Of a DNA stretch of 64,000 nucleotides, positions 45,801-57,800 are shown in pieces. The position numbers and the translations under genes are program-made. This stretch comes from Forficula auricularia (lineage: Eukaryota > Arthropoda > Insecta > Dermaptera > Forficulidae): NCBI GenBank assembly GCA_024734495.1, contig JALMQS010000075.1, positions 8,293,313 through 8,357,312 of the forward strand. The letters are read 5' to 3'. Within the stretch, counting starts at the first letter, position 1; each line of letters opens with the position of its first letter. A model generated the notes under the pieces. The model worked only from the letters and a program-made list of their open reading frames with translations. It had not been told where the DNA came from and made no database searches.

Positions 45801-48800
45801 CCAAAACTTATAACCTTCAAACCTTCAAAAACGGGTGCACAAACATCTACCTTTAACTTGATCAACTTTCCCTTCTTTTCGGTAATGCAAGGGTCTTTCG
45901 AGATCCATAGGGGCTGCATCTTACTGGCCCCTTCTTGCATTTGATTGTATTAAAAAATATATATTATTTCTCATGGGGTCAATCACTGATCAGATATTGA
46001 AAATTCGTTCTCATAGCAAGCTAACCACATAAACGATTATACAAATTTTTGGGACAACCCCTTTGTTTTCTCTTTATGATTCAACAACTCTGCTACTCTC
46101 GGCAAAACATAATCTTTTAAATTATATAATTTTAGCTTTAACTAAATTTGAATAAAACTAATAACTAAGATTTGTTGAAAACTAACAAAATTTAAAAGGA
46201 ACTGAAGGTTTTCTACATTTTATTCGATCGCGACTCTAATGTAGGGAATTTTTTGTCAAATATTGAGTGAAAATAATATTTGAACTTATATATTTCTAAC
46301 TTGAAATAATGATATTAAATAAATTTTAATTTTCTCATTAATATATCAAAGAATAATTGATACGTCAACAAGAATTATTTTGACCGCGAGATAAAAATAT
46401 CTTTTTTTCAAATCAGCGCGGTCAAAATAATTCTTGTTGACGTATCAATTATTCTTTGATATATTAATGAGAAAATTAAAATTTATTTAAAATTTAAAAG
46501 GAATAAATTAAAGATTGTATCTTCTGCTTTAAAGTGGTTTAAACAATTTAATTACTCTTACCTATTTTGAAAGTACTATGGTCACCTCCTTCGTCAAGGA
46601 ATTTATAACGAACAATTCCATTTCCTGTATTAGGATCATCTGGATCCATCGCCACCACCTGGAACAAAATTTTTAATTATTTAAGCATACCTAACTTAAG
46701 TACGCCTTGATAGAGAATTCTGGTGACATCACCATCTAGTCATGGTGAATTGATATTTATTTAATTTAATGATAAAAATTAATTAAAAATAATAATAATA
46801 ATAATAAAAGCTTCATATTTAAAATAATATGAATAGTGTAATTTACAGACCTGGAAAACAGGTGAGCCGATGACGGAGTTTTCTGCAACACTGGCTGTCT
46901 CATTGTTTGTGGGATGTGTGAAGGTCGGTACTCCATCGTTCGGCTGCACGTCGCCAATGTATATTTCAAGTTGTGAATCGGAGTATAATGAGATGGGTGT
47001 GCCTTGATCGGAGGCTCGTACCACTAAATGATATGGATCAGTTCGGCCTTTGCCTGTCAGAGCCTTCTTAGTTGACACTTGACCAGAAATCGAATCAATT
47101 TGAAATAAACCTGTTTAGAAAAAATAAAGAAAACTAAGAATATAGATATATTTTTTTAAATATTATCATAAGAAAATTTATTTGGGTCTGTGGATATGAA
47201 AGAGGGACAATAAAGAAACAGAGAAGAAGAAAGTAGAACCAGCACTACCCAGGTAGCACAAGAATAATCTATAAATATTCGGATAATATCTTCTCTGGAC
47301 ATTGGAATATCCTGTGAATAATGTTTCAATCTTCATAGATATTCTGGGAAGTTTATTAGAACTAAAATATTCGTGTAGGACATTAAATTTCCTTTCCCGG
47401 AATATTCCTAGTTGCTCATTCTTGGAATATTCGGAAAAGAATATTCTCAGAACATTAACTCCCATACAAATATTCTGTGTATCTACTGGAAATAATTGGA
47501 ATATATATGTCCTTTAAATAACTTCTTATAATATTCTGGGGATATTGTGTGTTACCTGGGTATAGGAGAATGATAAAAATTAAATTGGTATTATTATGAT
47601 TTCCGATCATAATTTGTATATATTAATTTAAAAGTTTATAATAGGAAAATAAGGACAAGTTTTTATCTGTGAATTCTTTATTTATCAGCCAACGTTTCTT
47701 CGACTTTGCCGACCTCTTCAGGGCTTCAAATAGGCACGCCACACATTCGTCTAAATTTTCTTTTTATCTTCGTTACCATTGAAGACCATCAGAAACATAA
47801 ATTTCAATATATATATATATATATATATATTTTAATGCAGTCGAATGCAAGATGGGGCGCACCAGTAAAGATGCAGCCCCTATAGATCTCAAAAGACCCT
47901 TGCATTACCGAAGAGAAGGGAAAGTTGATTAAGTGAGAAGGAGGAGACGTAGGTGTTTATGCACTCAGGTTTTGAAAGTTTGAAGATTATAAGTGCTGGG
48001 AAAGATGGAGACTGGGAGAGAGTTCCAGTTCCTTGGGGATATACGTAATGGCGAATGAAGTGGTCTGTCACTTTTCTAATTTGACAGCGAAAGAGTGTTT
48101 GGCACATTCACATAAACAATTTAGAAGATAGAATCTATTCTATTGTTTTAAAAACAGCGTTGCCTCATTCTAGGTATGTATGGTATTTCTGTTTTATCCG
48201 AGGGGTGTACTGCGATTGGAATTAGGTGTGCACGTCTTTGGAATTATGTTGAATTATTTTGTAATTCATTAGAAAATGCTCCTTCACTTGGAAATGAAAG
48301 TGGAAGTGGAAGTAGGTGTACACGATATTAGGTCGCGGTTCTCCCCTCGGTTTTATCTAATGTAATTGTTAATATAAAGATAAGAAGGAAAATTGTTTAT
48401 GTAAATGTACAAAATATTTTTTGAAATTTATGTTTCTGATGGTTTTTAATGGTAACGAAGATAAAAAGAAAATTTAGATGAATGTGTGACTTAACTATTT
48501 GAAACCCTGAAGAAGTCGGCAAAGTCGACGAAACGTTGGCTGATAAATAAAAATGTCACACATAAAAACTTGTCCTTATTATCTATTATAAACTTTCAAA
48601 TTAAATAGGTAATTAGTATTAGGCGAACAGTTTTTGGAATAATGATTTTCTTATTTTACCTTGAGCCTCTCCTTCGTCCAAGAGCTCGTACTGCACTTGG
48701 CCTGCCAGGCCTGAGTCCGGATCCTTAGCAGCAACGGAAAGGACGAGACTTCTAACAGGGACATTCTCAGCGACCACAGCTGTATAACGATCCCGGGTCA

Positions 48801-51800
48801 ACCGAGGTGCATTATCATTCACATCCTCCACTTCGACAGAAACGGTCGCTGTTGTTCGTCTTTGTTCTGAGCCTCCTATTTGACATATCAAGAAGATTAC
48901 AAATTATTTACAATCACATATCGTCGCCTTAGAGCAGTGTTTCTCAACCAAGTGTGCCGCGAGATATTGTCAAATGTGCCGCGAGACTTTTTGACAAATA
49001 ATTAAAATTGCATGGGTTTTGTAACTTTGAAATAGTATTTGTAATATAAAACTAAAGATTTGAGCATCTTCCTTTGAAAATAGTTGAAATGTTTTTCAAA
49101 AAATCAGCTCGGGTTCAGATTAACAAATCAATAAAAGAGAAAGAATTTAATTTTTAGGACAAATTCTAAGATTTTAGTAGAAATATTATTAAATTGCGAT
49201 ATCAGAGGGGATTCATCCCCAGGAGTCGAGCCTGAGAACAAACATACTTTCAGGACCGACACTCAGCTCACGAAGTATTTGTAATTACTTTAATTTTTTT
49301 TGTATCATACATCTTTTACATTTTTTTATATTCAGGTGTGCCTCAAATGATTTCAGATATTTTTAGTGTGCCGTAAACCAAAAAAGATTGAGTAACACTG
49401 CTAGCTTAAAAAGTTCCGGTTCAAAAATGCAAAAAGAAAAATTTTTATTGAGATTTTAATGCGAAGTCATAAAAAAGCATAAATAACAATTTATATTTAA
49501 GTTAAATTATTACGGCAACCTGAGTCTTGGAAAATTTTTCACTTTTTTCTCAATTAATAAATGGCGGAGGGGGATGACGATTCTTTCTTTAGAATCCGAC
49601 CGAGGAAAATAACTAAAAAGGGCATTGATAGAATTATCTAACTTCTTCCTTTATAGCAAAGGAAATGCAAGCATGCCAAATACAAGTCAAGACCTGTTCA
49701 GACTATGAAAGATTCAATTTTTAATTTCTATTATTCTAGGAATGGCCTTTTGCCCTTGGATCGAAATTATACTCGTTATAGAGAGAGTAAATATTTAATT
49801 GAACTTCAATAAAATTCAGATAATAATGTGAAAACTGCCGAACGTACTGGGTCATGAAAAAGTTTCACTTTTTTCTTCATTTTTATTATTCAATAGAAAA
49901 ATTAAATTCATAAAAAGAAATCGTCTTAGAAAATTTGTTCTGTAATAAAATTTTTATATTTTCAATGGGGAAAACTGTTTAGATTTTGGGCTCTATAGCC
50001 AGTGTTTCTCAACCACCAGCGTTTTTGACAAATAATTAAAATTGGATGGGTTTTGTAACTTTGAAATAATATTTGTAATTACTTCAATTTTTTGTTTGTT
50101 TTTTGTATCATATAACTTTAACATTTTTTTATATTCAGGTGTGCCGCAAATGATTCCAGATATTTTTAGTGTGCCATCAACCAAAAAAGGTTGAGAAAGA
50201 CGGCATTAGAGTGTAAGCCTGCTAACTCACCAACAAGGATATTTTACAGGACAGACAAAAACAAACAAAAGCCTTTGATTAAAATAATTCAGCCCCTCGC
50301 CTGTAAAATGAAGGGTATGCATTCAAATAGAACGCCCTGCATTGCAGGTTGCGTTGACAGGCGCTGAATTGACTTGAATCTGACTTGTACTTATTACTTT
50401 ACCATACAGGGTATGGTCAAGTATTGTAATCGTGCATGAAAAAAAGTGGTTATTTTCCTTCTTTTTTTTCGAAAGATCTCAAAAACGGCTATTTCGACTA
50501 AAAAAATTGAGCGAAACCATGATATTTCCCTCTATAAAAAAAACTTTAATAAGTGAACATCGAAAAAATTATATTTTTGGACATAATAATTTTTTTGTCA
50601 AAATGTCTGTTAGTCTGTTAGTTAGTCTGTGCGTTACCAAATTTTGAAGACGAGCTAGCTCAAAAACTAGTGTGAATATCAGGAAACCAAATTTCAAATG
50701 TAGTTTTGGTCCATTGAGATTAAGAGGCGGATTAGATTTTGGTGCATATCGACCCAAAATTAAGGGGGTGGGAGGGGGTTAAAAATTAAAAATCTAGGCC
50801 ATTTGACCAAACTCAACCAAATTTTGTATACACGTAAATCAGTGGGACCCCCAGAAGTCTGAAAATGCAAAAACTAACAGCCCAAAATGGGGGGGGGGGG
50901 TAAAAATTAAAAATCTAGGCCGTTTGAGGCGAAACTCAACCAAATTTTGTATACATAATCAGTGTGACCCCAGAAGTCTAAAAATGCAAAACTAACCGCC
51001 CGAAAGTGGGGGGGGTGCATGGTAAAAAAATTAAAATCTTGCCATTTGACCTAACTCAACCAAATTTTGTATACATAATCAGTGGGATCTCAAAAGTCTA
51101 AAAAGCAAAAACTAACCCCCCCCCCTACATGATTATAAATAATTTTATTAAATATTAAATATAAGTGAGGGCCCAGGTTGTATAGTAAAGTAAAGTGGAT
51201 GGCCACATCAGAACACGTCAGCTTATTTTTTCACCAGCTTTGTATATAGCACATCAAATCAGAGAACACGAATTACTGATGTTCATTTAGAAAACTGTTT
51301 GCGTGTAGCGACAATATCAATCGAGATCAATTTTAATGTACTTAGCTCTGCAAAACAAAGTCAGACGTCTCACTTTCAAATATTTTAAAATTTTTTATTG
51401 TTTGATTCTCAGTATGTTTTATTTTCTTGAAAAAAATAAATATACCTATTTTTTTTTTTTCACTTTACATTAGACCAGGCAAGTGTTTGATCACGATCTC
51501 ACATGCTGGGAAGCCACGATTTGGTCGCAACTGTAGCACGCTTGCTTGTTTGCTTTAACAAAAAAAAAAATATAGGTTCGTGGCCCGACTGGAAATATTG
51601 TTCCTGAAGATTGGAAACCCCTAGAATAGGGAGTTAAAGATTTGATTGTATCAGAGAAGGGAAGCTAAATAAAATCGTAAAAAATATCTACCTTGGGGAG
51701 TATCGTAAGCGATTACAAGAACCGAGAGACGAGATTGAGTCTCACGATCAAGAGCGGTGTTCCGTGCCAATCGAACAACTCCAGTTGTTTCATTGACCTC

Positions 51801-54800
51801 AAAAAAGGATTGAGAGCCACCGCTACTTGATAAGGCGTAGCGGACATCGCCGTAGCCAGTTCCTGTGTCAGAGGCGTCAAGATCTGTGGCGTGTACAGTG
51901 GCCACAACATGAGGATGCACAGCTGATTCCAAAACTGAAGCCGTATAAATCTTCAAAAAAAAAAAAAAAAAAATATTCATTTATTTTAAATCATTTATGT
52001 ATTAAATTCTAATAGAATAATGTTTTCTTTTTCAGATCAAAAAATACATCACATTGTGTCTTGAAATTAAAGTTTGCATAATAGAATGAGAATGTAAAGA
52101 AAATATTTTTAGATAATCAAGCAAATAAATAAAAAAAGTAAAAATTTTAAGGCTCGATACGTTGTCTGAGTAACCAATCATTATTATTTAATATAGGATG
52201 ATTATTGCCTTGTAAATTTAATTTAATATTCGTAGGGAAAACAAAATTAATCAGATTTGAACGTTCGGTCGATCTATATTTTATCAGTAACTTAGATTTT
52301 ATTGATTATATCATGACATTTAAAACAATAAAATTTAAGTATCTGATAAAGTGGCAATAGATGGACAAAATGTTCAGGTCTGATTAATTTTAGTTTTTGA
52401 AAAAAAAAATTTATTCAAATCTTTAATGAAATGACTTAATTTTAAAGCATTAAGATTGATATTTGACACTTTCCAATCGCAAAAAAGTCAGCAGTGCATC
52501 ATCAGCCAGTGGCGGAACATCATTAGCCTATGTCGGCGCATCATCAAACCTTTTCTCATTTTCCTCCTTTTTAGCCCAATCTTTTATATTATATGTACCC
52601 ATACATTCATATTTATTATAATTTGTAAATATTTAAATAAATACTTTCTATATATATTAATAAATACTATTAAAAATTGAAGGAGGCAATAAAAGAGTGT
52701 GTCTTCTGCTGGAATATAAATTTTTATTTTATTTATAAAGTCGTTATAAAAAAATAAAAATTTATATTCCAGCAGAAGACACACTCTTTATTGTCTCCTT
52801 CAATATATAAAAATTCTGCTACTTTCGGCAAAAAACTTTCAATTTACTATTAAATAATTAAAAGTTTTTCTTAAACAAAGATGTTTCCTACTCTCTTCCC
52901 CTTCACAAGCTCCAGGTATTACATAAACCACAAAAATATTTAAATTCATTAAAAATAATAAAAAAAAATCTTTTGGCTCTGTTTATTGATGGATTTATGT
53001 GTCTGTTTCTATTGAGAAAAATAATTTTTGTGATTGCCTCTTCCTATTAGATATATTCCTATTATAAGCTGATATATTGGTGAGTTTTTAAGTATTATAT
53101 ATCATAACCTTTGTTTTAGAAAATGAAAATTGTTATGAATTAATTATTATTTTACCGATGTTTGGAACACCTTAACTAAGAAAACTCATTTGTACCAAAT
53201 TGTTACAATTTCTACTGATGAAGAAGTGCTTCATATAGACAAATTTGAAATTAGCCATTAAAATTCTTACAACATCTTACTGAAATAATGTATTTTCATT
53301 AAATATTTTCTATTCTTAATTAAACAAGTAAGTACCAAGATATTGTTAATAAAAAAAGATGGGCTAAAAATAATTTATTTTTATTTTTTTTAAACTTACG
53401 TTGCGTTCAAAAATTGGTGTATTGTCATTTATATCTTGGATATCCAAAGTTATCGTTGTTTCCGTTTTTCGATCATCATCATCAGAATCTGCTCGAACTT
53501 GAAAAGTCAACATCTAAATAAAACAAATAAAAGACAAAAATTAATTTCTCATTTCGATTTGAATTTATTATCATATTTAAATTTTTACCTTAACTGGCAT
53601 TGTCTCATAATCAAGTCGTTTATTCAAAATTATATTCCCTGAAAGAATTTCTACTTTGATCATTCCATTTGCATCGGTCAATGCTTCAAAATGATTAATA
53701 TCTCTTCCAGTTACTGGATCTCTGGCTGTCAGAGTTAATATAGTTTCACCAACAATCATCTCTTCTGGAATTCGTTGATGGATCATTGGATCTGTTGGGG
53801 ACCAGCCGGCATTTGTGAAAATGGGATTACGCTCACTATATGCCTAAATAAATCAAGAAAAACAAATATTACAATTATTTCTTAAGTATTTGCTTACCTA
53901 CTTCAGAACCGCTATCAATAATTTTGACTGGATGAAGAATAATTTGATTTACTTAAATGAATTTTCCTATCATTTAATATTTTTATTTTAATAAAAAATG
54001 TATATGAACTTAAAGTTATAGCTTTTAATTTATTAACTTAAATTAGGTATTAATTAATTAAATTCTATAAATTAATGCTTTTTAAAAAGTATACCTTACC
54101 TGAGTACATATAAAAATTTCTGTTTACAATTAAACATATTTTTAAATAATGGCTTTCTATTCAACTGAATTTAAGCTTTCATTGTATTTCCAGGTTTATA
54201 ATTTGAATAACATAAACTATTTTGATCACCTCATTTTTAACCCTTGAAATAATCACACATGACCCACTTTTTTTTAAGTAAAGGCCTCCTTAAATTTCAG
54301 CTCTCTTGAATTATATGTTTAGAAGTTTCTCAATTTTCCCTTTTTTCGAATCCCCTCTTTCCAGATTCCCAGAAACCTTTCCTTCTTTGATACCTTTCAT
54401 TTCTCTTGTTTTTATGGGCTTGAAAATTTAATAATTTTATATTTTCTAAATCTGTCTTCTACGGGCTCCCAATAAATAATCACATTCCCTATAATTCAAG
54501 GACTTTAATTGTTTCTTTCTAACTTTCAGATTTCTTCTTTTTAAGACGAGGAGATCTAAATTTTTACTTTTACCAAACATCACATTCTAGCTTTATCTTA
54601 ATCTTGCATCATTTCTACTAACGACCGCCCGAGCTCTCTGCCAAATTTTAACTTTTGCTTTTCTTGAAGTTTTTAAATTAAAATTTTTCCAAATCCTATT
54701 CCCTATATTTCGGGCTCCAAATATTTAAGGAAACCTTAGATATGAACTATTAAACTAATAATTAACTCGAACATCAAATTTTATTTAAATGATTTAAGCA

Positions 54801-57800
54801 GAGCCATAATAACTGATAATGTTATTATATTGAAATTATTACATTGGTTTCACAAAATAAAAAAATATCGTCGTCTTAGAGTGTAAACCTGCTAAATCCA
54901 TTTTTTATCATTCCTATATGGCATATTAATACCGTTCGAAAGAAAAAGAGATGCAGCATCATCCAAGTAAAACTGCTACTTAAAATTACGATCGTAAGTT
55001 GTATAAAAAAAATGTGAAAAATAGTTTCTTCCATAACAACAATATTAAATTTTGTTTGTTTTTTTCTCTGCCCTGTAAAATTTCCTTGTTGTGCGTTAGC
55101 AGGTTTACACTCTAATGCGACGATATACGTTTTGAGTTTTCATCTCGATCTATATATATTTCGGGTTTTGATAAAAACTCAAAACATATATTTGTTTTAT
55201 TTTATGAAACTAACCTTGAAATTTTACTAAGTGATTATTTAAAAATATTTTACCTTGAACCGACACCTAACTCTTTAAAAATTATAATTAAAATTATAAT
55301 TATCACCCAAATTCCTTCCTTAACCAAAATACCAGCCTTCCCTTATTATATTAATTTCTATATTGGTTACCTGAATATAAATTGTAACTTCACATCGATC
55401 AATTTGAGTTTCGGGACCATCCCGTGCATTCAAATCCCTTGCTTCAATTGTTAAAATAACAACAGCAGCCGCTTGATGGTTCAATCTTGACGCCACTCGT
55501 AACTCCCCAGTGGTGGAATTTAGTTTAAATAAATTACGAAAATCAAAAGCCGAAGTAGATTCAATTGCTACACCTGATTTATCAGCAGATTTGATTGGCT
55601 CTACAATCGTATAATTCAATAATGCGTTTTCATCCGGATCAAAAGCTTTAACGGTCAACAAAAGTTCACCTGAGGAAAAAATATTTTAATTAAAATTAGA
55701 TTAAAATTTTTTATAAAGAACAAATACGTAATTAGATAATTTAATTACCGATAGGAGCTCTTTCTGAAATATGTTTGACATAGGTTTGTGATTTTAAAAA
55801 TTCTGGCGGTTTATTATTAACATCTTTGACTTTGACTAGAATAGTGGCGGTGGCCGTTTCTCTTACAGGCACTCCGGAGTCAATGGCGTGCACGATAACA
55901 TCGTAACTTGGTCCACTTGTTTCAAGATCCAATCGAGCATCAGTCGACACTGTCATAATTCCTGATCTAAATACATACAAGTTTACAAAACTAAGATCAA
56001 ATCTATTCTAAAAAATAGTTGACTTTATAAATAAGAGCTAATGGAAGTGACTTAAAATTATATAAGTATAATAGGATGTTTTTTGGATATCAAAACGCCA
56101 TTTTCATTTTTGACACTCGTAAAAAATATACATTCCATTAATAATAATTGCCCCATAATTTTGTCACTAGAATGTTTGTTAGGGCCAATTGCCTCCTTTG
56201 TTACATGATAATAGCTTCTAAGCTATTAAAGCTAAAGACTTGAAATTTGGCATATAATTAGTTTGATAGTCCAATTGTCAAAGTTAAATATAAAATTTTG
56301 AGACACCGTTACAAACATACAAATTGGTGGTGGTAAAAAAATGTGTGTCCCTTATCGAGTGGGGTACTCATGATTCGGACATTTAAATCCTACCAGTACC
56401 GGATTTATACTTTTCACAAGTATAGGCCGTTTCATTTGCGCCGCCACTTCCTCCTTCCCAGAAGCTCCCAAGTATCATAATCACTCACTTGTAGGCCTTT
56501 ATTAGGTAACAAACAATTTTAAGTATTTAAATATAGGTTACGTAGGTATTGAAAAGTGAAATAACCGAACGAATTAGTCATAAAGTAAAAGTGTAAAATG
56601 ATCTGTCGCCCCTAGGCCGAGGCCTATATGGCCTATTGACAAATCCAGGACTGAATCCTACTAGCATATTTTATAATCAGTCACATGGTTATGAGTCCTC
56701 GACCTTTGATATAAAAATTTAGTAGGTAGCTCTGTATGGAACTATCACGATTAATGTAATTTGGATAAAAGATAAAAAAACTAAGGAACCCTTGGTATGT
56801 ATTAATAACCCTCTAGCATACATTTTTATTCCAAAACTTAAAAAAATACCGAATAAAAGCTACACACTTATAAAAAATTTAACCAAAGTTAATATATTCA
56901 AAATTATTTGTGTTATATAATATATTTCGACTTTCTCGAGTTTTATTTTTTTTAATTTGGTATCTTCAGCTTAAGATATCAATTACCAAAAAATAAGTAA
57001 TCAAAGATAAGATACCATTATTTTCAGTACTTATTGTAGAATCGTAATTGGTATCTTATGTCTCGATTACTTACTTGTAACTGATCCCTGCTAACTCTGT
57101 CCATCGATATGTTTTCAAGTCAAACTATACTCACTTATTATCAATAATAAAATTATCCTTCGCTCCTTGGTTAATGCGATAAATTAATTTCGAATTTTGT
57201 CCGTCCGGATCAGACGCTGTAATTGTGATCACTTCTGTTCCAGGTGCTGCATCTTCAGCGATCTCGGCATGATAATTATTCGTTCCATGTTGTGTTCCAC
57301 GAAAGATGGGACGCTGGTTTCCGGGAATGCCAACACGAATTAATACTCGGGCCTCGGAACTCAGAGGTGGATTGCCTGTAGATTATACCATTCGATTAAT
57401 TTAGTTATTTATCTATTTATTTATTATACGATTTATATTGTTTGCTTACCTAAATCTGTGGCTCGAACAGAGAAATGATAGTGTCCGTGTTGTGCATCGG
57501 CGGCGCTCACTCGGGTCCTGATCGTGATCTCTCCAGTATCAGGGTCGACAGCAAAAACTTGGGCGGCGATTCCGGGTGAATCGCCTCCATCGCCAGAAGC
57601 CAATTGATAACGAACTATACCTCCGCCTTGTTGGGGACCATCAACATCTCGAGCCTGAAATGTTAAAGAGGAGTAAGTTAAAATTTTAATAAAACGGTTA
57701 AAAACGCCAGGTTAATTAGATTAGAATAAACTATTTAAGTGTCAATTATTTTCTACAAAGAGTTAATGTTGAGATTAAAATATGTGGATTTTCACTCTCC

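Larger units (their letters stand above)
45207..46112. mobile_element. Overlapping inverted repeats around a LINE fragment
   Basis: Inverted repeat 1 pairs about 45215-45275 with 45530-45598 (CTCTGCTTGATGCNAATAAA, CAAAGAGAAAC). Inverted repeat 2 pairs about 45340-45440 with 45948-46112 (ATTGACCCCATGANAAATAA, TAGCAGAGTTGTTGANTCA). The loop of repeat 2 holds the LINE fragment at 45690. Repeat 2 shares GCTACT.TCGGCAAAA with the hairpin MITEs at 12367 and 52676. Confidence 0.65.
47624..48606. mobile_element. Foldback element with hammerhead-like arms around a LINE fragment
   Basis: Arms of about 190 bp (47624-47806 and 48413-48606) share TTTGAAAGTTTATAATAGA-like ends, AATAAGGACAAGT, the hammerhead-like block, and TCGTTACCATT with CATCAGAAACATAAATTTCA. 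The loop holds a short (TA)n and a minus-strand LINE fragment. It is in the cadherin intron before exon 48660-48875. Confidence 0.8.

Noticed and set aside
53212..53256. CTGATGA followed at a distance by GAAA
   Set aside because: The bases between do not form a stem adjoining GAAA.
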